Source of the DNA: Acidobacteria bacterium 28-9
GTDB lineage: Bacteria > Acidobacteriota > Blastocatellia > Pyrinomonadales > Pyrinomonadaceae
NCBI GenBank assembly: GCA_002050355.1
Contig: MWYY01000043.1
Location: 1-64,000, forward strand
Direction: 5' to 3'
Length of the DNA: 64,000 nucleotides
Part shown: piece after piece, positions 8,160 to 16,755 of the stretch
How the letters are laid out: every line of letters begins with the position of its first letter
Numbering within the stretch: the first letter of the stretch is position 1
Position numbers and translations under genes: made by a program
Notes under the pieces: generated by a model
The model's input: the letters and a program-made list of their open reading frames with translations, nothing else
Database searches by the model: none
What the model was told of the DNA's origin: nothing

Positions 8160-9136
8160 AAAATGACTTTGCCGAAACTCTCGTTCGATTCGAGATATTC
8201 GTGCGCCGCTCTGATGTCTTTTATCGAAAAAGCGCGGTCAATGTTCGGTTTTATCAAACCTTTTTCCAGCAGCGGCACAACTTCTTCGCTAAATTTTCTG
8301 GCTGCTTCAGCTTTTTCTTCTGTTGAACGACTGCGCAAAACCGTTCCGATAATTTTGGCGCGTTTCGCCAAAGCAAGACCGAAATTTAATTCCGCCGTTC
8401 TGCCGCTGACCGTTCCGATGAGCATCATTCTTCCTTTTAGTGCGAGACTTTCCAAATTTGCAGCGAAATAATTAGCTCCGACTAAATCGAGAATTACGTC
8501 AACGCCTCTTTTGCCGGTTTTTTCTTTTATCATTTCGGCAAAATTTGCGTCGTCTGAAACTAAAATCGCTTCGTCGAGTCCGAACGCACGGCACTTGTCT
8601 AATTTGTCTTGTGTGCGCGAAGTGCCGAAGGTTTTTATGTTTTTCACTTTAGCCAATTGCAAAGCAGCGAGTCCGACGCCCGAACCGACGGCGTGAATCA
8701 AAAGCGTTTCGTCTGTCTGCAAATTCGCCTGCGAAAAAATTGCGTCGTGCGCGGTAATAAACGCTTCGGGAATGGCGGCGGCTTCCGTGAAACTTATATT
8801 TTTCGGGATTTTTGCGAGCAGACTTTCTTCGGTTAATAAAAATTCGGCTTGCGCGCCGCCGGCAGTAATGCCGAAAACACTGTCGCCTATACGAAAATCT
8901 TTAGCCGTTTCGCCAATTTCAGCAACTTCGCCCGCGAATTCCAAACCTAAAATGCGTTCGGGAAAACCTTTCGGCGCCGGATAAAAACCGCGACGCTGCA
9001 AAAGGTCGGCGCGATTTAATGCGGAAGTTTTTACATTTACCAAAACCTGCGCGCCCGTCGGTTTCGGCAAATCTTCAACTTCGCGCCATTCCAGATTTTC
9101 CGCGCCGCCAAATTCTTTGACATAAACCGCTTTCAT
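8141..9136 (-). CDS. NAD(P)H:quinone oxidoreductase, zinc-independent MDR family (PIG3/zeta-crystallin type)
   Basis: 331 aa. The N-terminus MKAVYVKEFGGAENLEWREV and SALNRADLLQRRGFYP with GLEFAGEVAEIG are typical of the TP53I3-type quinone oxidoreductases. The cofactor-binding loop is LIHAVGSGVGLAALQLAK and the ASN-like VILDLVGANYFAANL follows. No zinc ligands are present, as expected. It probably reduces quinones or enones with NADPH in the cytosol. The C-terminus MVNGE is encoded by the palindromic repeat. It ends convergent with the small gene to its left. Confidence 0.88.
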   Translation of the reverse strand: MKAVYVKEFGGAENLEWREVEDLPKPTGAQVLVNVKTSALNRADLLQRRGFYPAPKGFPERILGLEFAGEVAEIGETAKDFRIGDSVFGITAGGAQAEFLLTEESLLAKIPKNISFTEAAAIPEAFITAHDAIFSQANLQTDETLLIHAVGSGVGLAALQLAKVKNIKTFGTSRTQDKLDKCRAFGLDEAILVSDDANFAEMIKEKTGKRGVDVILDLVGANYFAANLESLALKGRMMLIGTVSGRTAELNFGLALAKRAKIIGTVLRSRSTEEKAEAARKFSEEVVPLLEKGLIKPNIDRAFSIKDIRAAHEYLESNESFGKVILMVNGE

Positions 9137-9168
9137 ATAATTTACGGTTATAAAAAATTCAAAAAAGA

Positions 9169-9261
9169 TTTAACCACAGATAAACGCAGATAAAAGCAAA
9201 GATAAGATTCAAACAAATATCTGCCTTTATCGTAAAAAATCTGCGTTTATCTGTGGTTAAA
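9169..9261. repeat. Palindromic CCACAGATAA-word repeat
   Basis: Arms 9169-9191 and 9239-9261 are perfect inverted copies (23 bp). Each is made of 10-11-base words such as AACCACAGATA and AACGCAGATA, with two more degenerate words inside the loop. It sits between two leftward genes. Confidence 0.8.
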
Positions 9262-9278
9262 TATCACCGTTAAATGAC

Positions 9279-9713
9279 TTAAACTTTCCGTTTTGTCGCG
9301 CGCTGCGCCATCTGCATCAAATCTTCCGGCATCCATTTGCTCAAATTCTTTTCTTCTGCTTCGGCGATGCCTGTGTGCCGGTTGCGCCATTCCTTTTCGG
9401 GAGCGTCTTCGCGCATTGACTCTTTCGGAAAATTTTCCACCTGTTCGAGACTGATAATAATTCCGTGCGCGATTTCCGCCCAGCTTTCAGTTTGAATACC
9501 GCGCAAAACAACCGACAAACCCGCCGTCCAATCTTCCTGCGGCGCGATGTTGTCGAGTTCGGGAATCGTCAAATTGTAAGTTGGCGGAAATGGCTGATTG
9601 CCAAATTCACGAACGATTTGTGATTTTATATCTTTGTACGAAATGTTTGAATTCGTTTGTCTGACTTCCAATGCGCGGCGAAAAATATCGGCGACGGTTG
9701 CTTGTTGTGCCAT
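9279..9713 (-). CDS. Hypothetical protein
   Basis: 144 aa, soluble, no signal peptide or membrane segment. Not recognised. The N-terminal half looks helical (TVADIFRRALEVRQTNSNISYKDI), the middle has Pro-rich turns (FGNQPFPPTYNLTIPELD), the C-terminus is charged and Trp-containing (KNLSKWMPEDLMQMAQRATK). Codon use resembles neighbouring chromosomal genes. It stands alone: the palindromic repeat separates it from the oxidoreductase, and the PepSY gene to the right diverges. Confidence 0.6.
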   Translation of the reverse strand: MAQQATVADIFRRALEVRQTNSNISYKDIKSQIVREFGNQPFPPTYNLTIPELDNIAPQEDWTAGLSVVLRGIQTESWAEIAHGIIISLEQVENFPKESMREDAPEKEWRNRHTGIAEAEEKNLSKWMPEDLMQMAQRATKRKV

Positions 9714-9866
9714 TGTTTTTGTTAAAATCTCCTGTGATTTTGTTAGTTTATAAACTACACGCTTTGCAAAATCAACGCAAAGGAAAGCCGATTAACAGAT
9801 TACAAAAATTACAAAAATTCGTTCGTTTTAAACGGTGAAATACTTGTAATCCGATTGCTAAAATCT

Positions 9867-10394
9867 ATGCGCAAATTTATTTACCAACTGCATCTCTGGC
9901 TCGGTCTGTTTGTTTCGATTCCGGTTCTGGCGTGGGCTTTGAGCGGGTTTTTGTATGCTTTGCCGAACACGGTCGAAGGCGGAAAAATCGAAACGATTGA
10001 CCAATCGCGCGTAAAAATTTCGCCGAACGCAGCAATCGGACGCGCGCACGAATTTGCCGGAAAAACTTTACCGACGACCGCGCTGACGCTGCTGATGCGC
10101 GACGGCTCGCCGTTTTATCAAGCCGTCGGCGGAATGGGCGTGGATTCGATTCTTGTCAATGCCGAAACGGGTGAAGTTTTGCAAGCTCCGCCGCCGAATT
10201 TCTACACGCGCTTTTTCCGGCAGGCGCATTTTTATTATTTCGCAGGCGCGTGGCAAACAGCACTGCTCATAATTTTTTCGCTTCTGGCGTGTTTGTCGGC
10301 GCTGACCGGAATTTATTTAAACTACCTTCACTGGTTTAGAAAGCGGACAATAACCACGAAATTTAATTCTGACAAAGTTGCAGACTCAATTTAA
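9867..10394 (+). CDS. PepSY-associated TM helix protein
   Basis: 175 aa from ATG 9867. The N-terminal MRKFIYQLHLWLGLFVSIPV followed by LAWALSGFLYALP is the first helix of PepSY_TM proteins (the conserved LHLWLGL motif). Residues about 45-115 form a periplasmic PepSY-like segment with VNAETGEVLQ. FFRQAHFYYFAGAWQTALLIIF and the hydrophobic stretch to YLNYLHWF give the last helices. Related proteins are linked to iron or copper uptake reductases; this short version has one PepSY unit. It lies 87 bp ahead of a thioredoxin-like gene in the same direction. Confidence 0.75.
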   Translation: MRKFIYQLHLWLGLFVSIPVLAWALSGFLYALPNTVEGGKIETIDQSRVKISPNAAIGRAHEFAGKTLPTTALTLLMRDGSPFYQAVGGMGVDSILVNAETGEVLQAPPPNFYTRFFRQAHFYYFAGAWQTALLIIFSLLACLSALTGIYLNYLHWFRKRTITTKFNSDKVADSI

Positions 10395-10481
10395 ACAACT
10401 CGCTTTTTTACGGCTTGCTCGCATCTTTCGCTTGTTTTTCCGCATCTCAAGGTTTATCTTTCCTTTCACAGGAGAAAATAG

Positions 10482-11153
10482 ATGAAAACGATTTTGCTTT
10501 TGACGATTTTCCTTTTCGGCTCTGTACTTGCGAGCGCGCAGCACGAATACGCGCCTTTGCAGCATCAGGAAATTGAATATAAAAATTGGAATTACAAATC
10601 AGTCCGCGACGGCACAAAGACTGATTTGCGCGAGTTTGCGCGAAACAAAAAACTCGTAATGGTTGTTTATTTTGCGGCTTGGTGTCCGAACTGGAAATAC
10701 GAAGCACCGGTCGCGCAACGGTTTTACGACAAGTATAAACAGTATGGCTTCGACGTTATCGGTGTCAGCGAATACGACACGATTGACGCGACGCGAGCGA
10801 ATCTTGACAGCAATAAAATAACTTTCGCAGTCGTTTCCGAATCCGAGGCGAGAGACGCCAAACAAAAAACTCCGCATTACCAATATCGCCAAAAGACGGG
10901 CGACACGCGCGGTTGGGGTTCGCCCTGGAATATCTTTCTAGAACCGAAAACGCTCGAAAAGAATGGTGACACGTTGACGAAAAAAGCGTTTGTCGTCAAC
11001 GGCGAGTTAATTGAAATTGACACTGAAAAATTCATTCGTCAAAAGTTGGGTTTGCCTGCAGAAGAAAAGAAAATGGCATCTGCAGCCAAAGAAAAGTCGG
11101 TCGAAGCATGCGAAGCGGACAAAAAAACGCAGCTTTTAACAAACCGGAACTGA
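10482..11153 (+). CDS. Exported thioredoxin-fold protein with single active-site Cys
   Basis: 223 aa with a signal peptide (MKTILLLTIFLFGSVLASAQ) and a good ribosome site AGGAG 8 bases before the ATG. The TlpA/thioredoxin fold is visible: LREFARNKKLVMVVYFAAWC, then PNWKYEAPVAQRFYDKY and FDVIGVSEYD. The canonical CxxC is here WCPNW, so the resolving Cys is missing and disulfide exchange by the usual mechanism is unlikely. The C-terminal 35 residues are a Lys/Glu-rich tail containing one more Cys (VEACEADKK). It could be a Cys-ligand chaperone or a one-Cys redox protein; not decidable here. Confidence 0.75.
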   Translation: MKTILLLTIFLFGSVLASAQHEYAPLQHQEIEYKNWNYKSVRDGTKTDLREFARNKKLVMVVYFAAWCPNWKYEAPVAQRFYDKYKQYGFDVIGVSEYDTIDATRANLDSNKITFAVVSESEARDAKQKTPHYQYRQKTGDTRGWGSPWNIFLEPKTLEKNGDTLTKKAFVVNGELIEIDTEKFIRQKLGLPAEEKKMASAAKEKSVEACEADKKTQLLTNRN

Positions 11154-11205
11154 AAAGGTACTAATCCTTCACATTTTATCAATCCGCCTGACTGGAAGTA
11201 GCTCT

Positions 11206-12288
11206 ATGCAGTTTAATTTTACCGGGAAGTTTATTTTCCTTTATATTTTTGCTTTATCCGTAACGACTCTCGCACAGTCAGGGCGCGTCAAACCGAAGGA
11301 AACTCCGAATCCGACACCGCGCCCGCCAATCGTTTATGTTCCAACGCAAACACATTCTAAAATTACAAAGCCTGCACCGACGCCAAAAGCGAATATCAAA
11401 AAAGATGATGAAGACGACGGTGAAATTATCAGCGTCGAATCAAATCTTGTACCGATTCCGGTTTCGGTTTTAGACGCAAAGGGTCGTGCCGTAACAGATT
11501 TACGGCTTGAAGATTTTGCGCTTCTCGTTGATGGCAAATCGGCGGAAATCGGCGAGTTAGCACGCTCGGAGGCGCCTGTTCGTCTCGCGCTTTTGTTCGA
11601 CAATAGTTCGAGCGTTACGACGGCGCGCGAGTTTGAAAAAAAAGCGGCGATAAAATTTCTCAAAAGAATCATTCGTCCCGAAAAAGATTTAGCCGCGCTT
11701 TACTCGGTTCAGACCGGAACGCGCCTCGAACAGCCTCTAACGAAAGATGTTTCCCGGCTTGTGCAGGCTATCGAAAATTTCCCCGCACCGACGGGCGCAA
11801 CCGCTCTGCTCGATGCGATTATTACGGCTTCTCAGTATCTAAGGGAAGTAGCTGGCAGGCGTGTTATCGTGATTGTTTCCGACGGCGAAGACACAATTTC
11901 CGACGCGACATTCGACGAAACGGTCAAAGCTGCCCAAGCCGCTAACTGTCAAGTTTTTATTGTCAAAACAAAAGATTTTGAAAACTTCAAGCGCACGGGC
12001 GAGCGCGGCGGCAATGCCAATATTCGCGTCCTCGCGGCTGAACACCGGATGCGGGAACTAACTGCGCAAACCGGCGGAGAAGTTTATTCACCGATTGACG
12101 AACGCGAGTTAGACCAGGCTTTTAATCAGGTTTCTGCCGAACTTTCGCAGCAATACGTCCTTAGTTATTATCCTGAAAACGAAACGGACAAACGCGGCGA
12201 GTTTCGCACGATTTCGCTGGCTGTAAAAACCAGACAAAATTTGACTTTGAGAACCAGAAAAGGCTATTACGTTCCGAAAAATAAATAA
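11206..12288 (+). CDS. Secreted VWFA-related acidobacterial protein
   Basis: 360 aa. Signal peptide to about residue 24, then a Pro/Thr-rich linker (RVKPKETPNPTPRPP). VNLVPIPVSV-type entry strand ESNLVPIPVSVLDAKGRAVT precedes the von Willebrand factor A domain. The metal-ion adhesion site is LLFDNSSSVTT (DxSxS) with IVIVSDGEDTIS (SDGxD). The end is QYVLSYYPENETDKRGEFRT, the usual close of this family. Extracytoplasmic; ligand unknown. Two paralogs lie at 16.8-19.2 kb on the other strand. Confidence 0.85.
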   Translation: MQFNFTGKFIFLYIFALSVTTLAQSGRVKPKETPNPTPRPPIVYVPTQTHSKITKPAPTPKANIKKDDEDDGEIISVESNLVPIPVSVLDAKGRAVTDLRLEDFALLVDGKSAEIGELARSEAPVRLALLFDNSSSVTTAREFEKKAAIKFLKRIIRPEKDLAALYSVQTGTRLEQPLTKDVSRLVQAIENFPAPTGATALLDAIITASQYLREVAGRRVIVIVSDGEDTISDATFDETVKAAQAANCQVFIVKTKDFENFKRTGERGGNANIRVLAAEHRMRELTAQTGGEVYSPIDERELDQAFNQVSAELSQQYVLSYYPENETDKRGEFRTISLAVKTRQNLTLRTRKGYYVPKNK

Positions 12289-12336
12289 AAATAGTTTTGC
12301 AAAAAATTTAGCCGTCAAAGACCAGAGCGTTCGGTT

Positions 12337-12680
12337 ATGGAAACAAGTCACAAAATTACGGCATATGTGGCGGTGGCATTAGGTATCGCTCATCAACTGT
12401 TTGCCGTAGCAGGCGGAAAATTCAATCTGAATATTTTATGGTTTGTCGGCTCGGGTTTTGCGATTATTTTGCCGGATTTTTGAATCTTGCCTTTATCAGC
12501 AGTTCGCCAAAAAATTTGCTTGTCCGCGTGCTTTGCGCGGTTACAAACCTGACAGTTACAACTTTTTTTGTAGTCGCGCTGCTTACAGTTTTGAGAGAAC
12601 CACAGGTTTTCGTCGGGATTGCTATTTTCGCGCTGCTCACAATTTTCTCGCTTCTACCGAAAAGCAAATCATCAGTTTGA
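12337..12680 (+). pseudogene. Small membrane protein gene with single-base frameshift
   Basis: From ATG 12337 the frame reads METSHKITAYVAVALGIAHQ, continuing to GSGFAIILPDF and stops at 12483. One extra T in the T-run at 12467-12470 would give FAIIFAGFLNLAFISSS and continue through LLVRVLCAVTNLTVTTFF and [18 protein letters not shown] to 12680. The joined product (about 114 aa, three to four membrane helices) makes a coherent protein, so the break looks recent or is a base-call error. Function unknown. Confidence 0.6.
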
Positions 12681-12756
12681 ACGGTTGTTCGATTTTTTTA
12701 TAAGCTGTGTTAAATTCAAAACGGTTTTCTATTTACGATTAACGATTGACCAAACT

Positions 12757-13680
12757 ATGCTTGAAGAATACTTAAAACAATTTCTCGAACATCTTCGTTA
12801 TGAGCGCAATGTCAGCCAACACACTCTGCGAAATTATTCGAGCGATTTGGAGCAGTTTCACGAACACATCGCGCCGCCGCGAGCAGAAGGGACGCGCGAG
12901 CAAATTCCCGTCAAAGACATTGATCATTTAACGATTCGTGAATGGATGGCGAATCTGCACGGGCTTAATAAAAAGAAAACCTCAATTGCCAGAAAACTCG
13001 CATCTTTGCGGACGTTTTTTCAATTTCTCGTGCGTGAAGGCGTGCTTGAAAATAATCCAGCAAAACTCGTTGCTACACCGCGCGTCGAACGCAAACTGCC
13101 GAATCATCTTTCGATGGAAGACGCCGTGCGCTTTATCGAGACGCCCGATTTGGAAACGGATTTAGGAAAACGCGACCGTGCAATTTTAGAATTTCTCTAC
13201 GCGACCGGAATGCGCGTCGGCGAACTGGTAAATTTGAATTTGAAAGATATTGATTTCCGCGAAAAGCTCGTTCGTGTTACCGGAAAGCGCAAGAAACAGC
13301 GCATTTTGCCGTTCGGCGAACCGTCTCTGCAAGCCTTGATGTTTTATCTGAACGAAGCGCGCCCGACGTTTTTAAATAACTGTCCGCCCGCGACGCGCGA
13401 CGATCAAGCCGTGTTTTTAAATTACCAAGGCACGCGCATCACAACGCGCTCGGTCGGACGAATGGTTGATAAATATATCCGGGAATGCGCCGACATCCAC
13501 GACATCTCGCCGCACAGTTTGCGCCATTCTTTCGCCACGCATCTGCTCGATTCCGGCGCAGATTTGCGCGACATCCAGGAACTTCTCGGACACGCCCGGC
13601 TTTCGACAACGCAGATTTACACGCACGTTTCGATGGAAAAATTGATTGAAGTTTACGACCGCGCGCATCCGAAAGCGTGA
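12757..13680 (+). CDS. xerC: Tyrosine recombinase XerC/XerD
   Basis: 307 aa from ATG 12757; an upstream start would add a cysteine-rich, non-conserved tail. The SAM-like N-terminal domain starts [20 protein letters not shown]. Catalytic residues are all visible: Arg in [12 protein letters not shown], Lys in VTGKRKKQR, HxxR in [18 protein letters not shown], His in [10 protein letters not shown] and Tyr in QIYTHVS. It resolves chromosome dimers at dif with a partner recombinase (family knowledge). Not associated with the island, whose integrase is different. Confidence 0.92.
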   Translation: MLEEYLKQFLEHLRYERNVSQHTLRNYSSDLEQFHEHIAPPRAEGTREQIPVKDIDHLTIREWMANLHGLNKKKTSIARKLASLRTFFQFLVREGVLENNPAKLVATPRVERKLPNHLSMEDAVRFIETPDLETDLGKRDRAILEFLYATGMRVGELVNLNLKDIDFREKLVRVTGKRKKQRILPFGEPSLQALMFYLNEARPTFLNNCPPATRDDQAVFLNYQGTRITTRSVGRMVDKYIRECADIHDISPHSLRHSFATHLLDSGADLRDIQELLGHARLSTTQIYTHVSMEKLIEVYDRAHPKA

Positions 13681-13694
13681 TTTGGAGGACAAGT

Positions 13695-14099
13695 CTATTT
13701 TATTGACAAGGTTAATGAAAATTTCGCCTTGGGAACTTTCCCAGTCGGTCTTTTGGTAACGACCACCAGATAATCGCCCGACGCGGGTGCGGTAAATTTA
13801 TAATCCGCATAGCTGTCGTATTTGGTTTCGAGCTCAATACCATTTGCGCCGTCCACGCTGAATGAAAATAAATTTCCTTTCGGAACGGAAACGACTTTCA
13901 GCGTAACCATCTGCCCGGATTTGGCGCCGAAAATGTATTCCATTTGCTGATTGTTTGAGAGCGTCCCGCTCGCCTGTGCGCTCTTGTTTCCTTTTGCAAA
14001 TTTGACTCGGTTCGGTTCGGCTTTGCCGCCGCCCTGTGCAAAAGTGTTTGTCGCGCAGATGAGTAAGATTCCGATAACAAATGTTAATTTTGTTTTCAT
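13695..14099 (-). CDS. Exported small beta-sandwich protein, PPC / PliG-like
   Basis: 134 aa with signal peptide (KTKLTFVIGILLICATNTFA). The mature part, ARVKFAKGN-like start RVKFAKGNKSAQASGTLSNN, then EYIFGAKSGQMVTLKV and APASGDYLVVVTKRP, follows the pattern of bacterial pre-peptidase C-terminal domains and of periplasmic g-type lysozyme inhibitors (GQxxxVxL, sGDYxixV). Convergent with xerC, 14 bp apart. Assignment rests on pattern only. Confidence 0.6.
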   Translation of the reverse strand: MKTKLTFVIGILLICATNTFAQGGGKAEPNRVKFAKGNKSAQASGTLSNNQQMEYIFGAKSGQMVTLKVVSVPKGNLFSFSVDGANGIELETKYDSYADYKFTAPASGDYLVVVTKRPTGKVPKAKFSLTLSIK

Positions 14100-14116
14100 A
14101 CAAATGACGGTAAAAG

Positions 14117-14151
14117 AAAAAGCTGTGAGTGTTAAAACTTGCGGCTTTTTT
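14117..14151. terminator. Bidirectional terminator between the PPC-like gene and yebC
   Basis: AAAAAGC (14117-14123) pairs with GCTTTTT (14144-14150), with an inner AGT/ACT pairing. A T-run follows on both strands. It lies 8 bp beyond the yebC stop and serves that leftward transcript best. Confidence 0.6.
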
Positions 14152-14159
14152 ATTGGCGG

Positions 14160-14900
14160 CTATTCCATCTCGCTCTTATCAATATCGAAATTCGCATAGA
14201 CGTTTTGCACGTCGTCGTGGTCTTCGATTGCCTCGTAAAGTTTGAGCATTCTTTTTGCGTCGTCGCCCGTTAAGGCAATGTAATTTTGCGGAATCATCGA
14301 AACTTCTGCGCCTTCAGGCTCGATTCCGGCTTTTTTGATTGCCTCGTGAACTGCTTCAAAATTTTCCGGCACGGTTAAAATTTCAAAATTGTCGCCGTCT
14401 TCCTGCACGTCGTCGGCGCCTGCTTCGATGGCGATTTCAAAAAGCTCTTCTTCGGATTTTGCGGCTTTGTCAACAACAATGTAGCCTTTTTTATCAAATA
14501 TCCACGCGACCGAACCGGATTCGCCGAGGTTGCCGCCGTTTTTTGAAAACAGATGGCGAATTTCGGCTACTGTTCGGTTGCGATTGTCAGTCAAAGTTTC
14601 GATTAAAACCGCAACGCCGCCGATGCCGTAGCCTTCGTAGGTGATTTCTTCGTAATTGACGCCTTCGAGTTCGCCCGTGCCGCGTTTTATCGCGCGGTCA
14701 ATCGTATCGTTCGGCATATTTTGCGCTTTGGCATCGTTGACGGCTTTTCTCAGACGAGCGTTGGCTTCAACGTCGCCGCTTCCGCCGGTGCGCGCCGCGA
14801 CCGTAATTTCCTTTATCAGTTTGGTAAAAATCTTTCCGCGCTTGGCGTCGAGCGCGCCTTTTTTGTGCTTGATAGTGTGCCACTTGGAGTGTCCTGACAT
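14160..14900 (-). CDS. yebC: YebC/PmpR family protein
   Basis: 246 aa, the standard length. The N-terminus [20 protein letters not shown] with [12 protein letters not shown] and [19 protein letters not shown] is diagnostic. Members act as transcriptional regulators or help ribosomes through stalling polyproline motifs (recent family knowledge). It is the last gene of a leftward cluster yggS-yggT-DUF167-yebC and is 43 bp from DUF167. Confidence 0.95.
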   Translation of the reverse strand: MSGHSKWHTIKHKKGALDAKRGKIFTKLIKEITVAARTGGSGDVEANARLRKAVNDAKAQNMPNDTIDRAIKRGTGELEGVNYEEITYEGYGIGGVAVLIETLTDNRNRTVAEIRHLFSKNGGNLGESGSVAWIFDKKGYIVVDKAAKSEEELFEIAIEAGADDVQEDGDNFEILTVPENFEAVHEAIKKAGIEPEGAEVSMIPQNYIALTGDDAKRMLKLYEAIEDHDDVQNVYANFDIDKSEME

Positions 14901-14943
14901 TTTCCGATTTCCTTTTTTTTAGTTTATTGAAAAAGGCAATATA

Positions 14944-15231
14944 TCACGCCTTGAGAAGGTCGGCAAAACGTTCTGTTTTTCCGCCGGTAATTTTCAACTG
15001 TTTTGTTTTTGATGTTTGTCCGCTCAAAATTTTAACCGCACTTTTTGATACCGCGAATTTCTTTGCCAGAAGCTTTATCAATTCCGCATTCGCCGCGCCT
15101 TCGACCGGCGGCGAAGCGATTCGAATCTTTAATGCGCCGTTGTGTTCACCGACAATTTCGCTTTTCGAAGCTCGCGGCACGACACGCACCGCGAAAATCA
15201 AATTGCCGTCTTTCTCTGTAAATTGAATCAC
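14944..15231 (-). CDS. DUF167 / YggU family protein
   Basis: 95 aa. VRVVPRASKSEIVGEHNGAL, KIRIASPPVEGAANAELIKL and KSAVKILSGQTSKTKQL are the complete DUF167 signature. Function unknown. Its ATG overlaps the yggT stop as ATGA (15231-15228), so translation is coupled. The yggS-yggT-yggU order is conserved in many bacteria. Confidence 0.92.
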   Translation of the reverse strand: MIQFTEKDGNLIFAVRVVPRASKSEIVGEHNGALKIRIASPPVEGAANAELIKLLAKKFAVSKSAVKILSGQTSKTKQLKITGGKTERFADLLKA

Positions 15232-15818
15232 GAAAAAACAAAAAATTTCAGCACGATTGATTGCAGAATTTGGAGCAGAAATAACAGAATCATTGCCGAA
15301 ATATCGAACATTCCAATCGGCGGAATCAGGCGTTGGAAAGGAATCAAAGCCGGGTCAGTAACACGCTGCACAAAACCGAGAAATGTATTGCGCGAAAACA
15401 CGAACCACGACGATAAAAAGCGAATGAAAATAAATAAGATGTAAATGCTCAAAACGGTGTAAAGCAAATATCCGATTGTTGCTTTGACGTTGCCGCTTGA
15501 GATACTTTCAGCTAAACCGCCGGTAATAAAAAGCGTCGTCCAGACGATTCCCAAAGCAAAATACGCAAGAATTATCGTTATAAAAATCGTCACGAGCGGC
15601 GCATATCGCGCGTCGATTCTGAAATTTGCCAGAACTCTCGCCGCCGGATATACAAAGCGCTCGGTAATTTTTTTTATTTTGAAACTGAATCTGCCGACCA
15701 CGCCGAACGGGTTCGGGTCTGAATAACTAAAAATCATACGCAGAATCAGCAGCAGAATAAACGCCGCCGCCGCCAAAGTTACAATCGAACTGATAATCGG
15801 ATAAATTCTTAAAAGCAT
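15228..15818 (-). CDS. yggT: YggT family membrane protein
   Basis: 196 aa with two copies of the YggT unit, each about 90 residues: FILLLILRMIFSYSDPNPFG and ILFIFIRFLSSWFVFSRNT, followed by RVTDPALIPFQRLIPPIGMF and DISAMILLFLLQIL. The family is inner-membrane and linked to osmotic tolerance and cell-division membrane organisation. It lies 79 bp downstream of yggS. Confidence 0.9.
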   Translation of the reverse strand: MLLRIYPIISSIVTLAAAAFILLLILRMIFSYSDPNPFGVVGRFSFKIKKITERFVYPAARVLANFRIDARYAPLVTIFITIILAYFALGIVWTTLFITGGLAESISSGNVKATIGYLLYTVLSIYILFIFIRFLSSWFVFSRNTFLGFVQRVTDPALIPFQRLIPPIGMFDISAMILLFLLQILQSIVLKFFVFS

Positions 15819-15897
15819 AAAATTAAATGCGAAACCGAGATTATAAAATCTAAAACAAAAATTAAATTTTCAAATCTTCTTACTTGTCTCTCTGTGT

Positions 15898-16611
15898 TTA
15901 TTGTCGATTGATTTTTCTTTCGCCGAAAAGCACCGTCCCGACGCGGATGAATGTTGCGCCTTCTTCAATCGCAATTTCAAAATCGTGGCTCATTCCCATC
16001 GAAAGCTCGCCGCCGCGCGGCAAAACTCTGTCGCGGATTTCACGAAGGCGTCGAAAATAGGGACGCACCTTTTCGGCGTCATCAAAAAACGGCGGAATAC
16101 CCATCAAACCGTCAAATTTCAAATGTTTGCAAGTCTGCAAAAATTCAATCAACTGCGGTAAATCTCCTTCGGCAATGCCGTTTTTTGTCGCTTCCTTCGC
16201 TAAATCGACTTGAATCAAAACCGATAAACTCGTTCGGTTTTCTTCGATACAGATACGTTCGAGCCGCTCGGCAAGTTCAACCGAATCGAGCGTGTGAACG
16301 ACATCGAAAAGCTGTACGGCTTTGCGCGCTTTGTTCGATTGCAGATGACCGATAAGATGCCATTCGACATTTTCTCTGCCAATTTCCAAAATCTTACCTT
16401 CCGCTTCCTGAACTTTATTTTCGCCGAAAACGCTCGCGTCCGTCGTCGCCGTGATTGCCGCTCGCAGAACTTCGACCAGATGCGTTTTGCTGACGGCGAC
16501 GAGTTTTATTTCATTTGGATTTCGCCCGCATTTTTGCGCCGCTCGTTCAATCTTTCTCTTAACGTCCGAAAAGTTCTCACGCAAATAATCTTCCGTTTTC
16601 GCTTCGTTCAT
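15898..16611 (-). CDS. yggS: YggS family PLP homeostasis protein
   Basis: 237 aa single-domain TIM barrel. The PLP lysine is in IKLVAVSKTHLVEV; FGENKVQEAEGK, WHLIGHLQSNKARKAV and MGMSHDFEIAIEEGATFIRV are the family hallmarks. It binds pyridoxal 5'-phosphate without known catalysis and buffers free PLP. First gene of the leftward cluster. Confidence 0.95.
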   Translation of the reverse strand: MNEAKTEDYLRENFSDVKRKIERAAQKCGRNPNEIKLVAVSKTHLVEVLRAAITATTDASVFGENKVQEAEGKILEIGRENVEWHLIGHLQSNKARKAVQLFDVVHTLDSVELAERLERICIEENRTSLSVLIQVDLAKEATKNGIAEGDLPQLIEFLQTCKHLKFDGLMGIPPFFDDAEKVRPYFRRLREIRDRVLPRGGELSMGMSHDFEIAIEEGATFIRVGTVLFGERKINRQ

Positions 16612-16755
16612 TTTTAAAATATACCGAAATTTCGTATAAACTTTTTCAAGTTATTCACTGCTTTTCTGATAACAGGATAGAGGAAAATAACTCGCGCGAG
16701 AAACTCCAAAAATTACCGACTAAAGAGGCGTGTGATAAAGATGTCTTAAAAAGTT

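Noticed and set aside
12757-13680. XerC as the integrase of the genomic island
   Set aside because: It lies 5.7 kb outside the left repeat, has the short Xer form and no arm-binding domain; the integrase at 32841-34001 fits much better.
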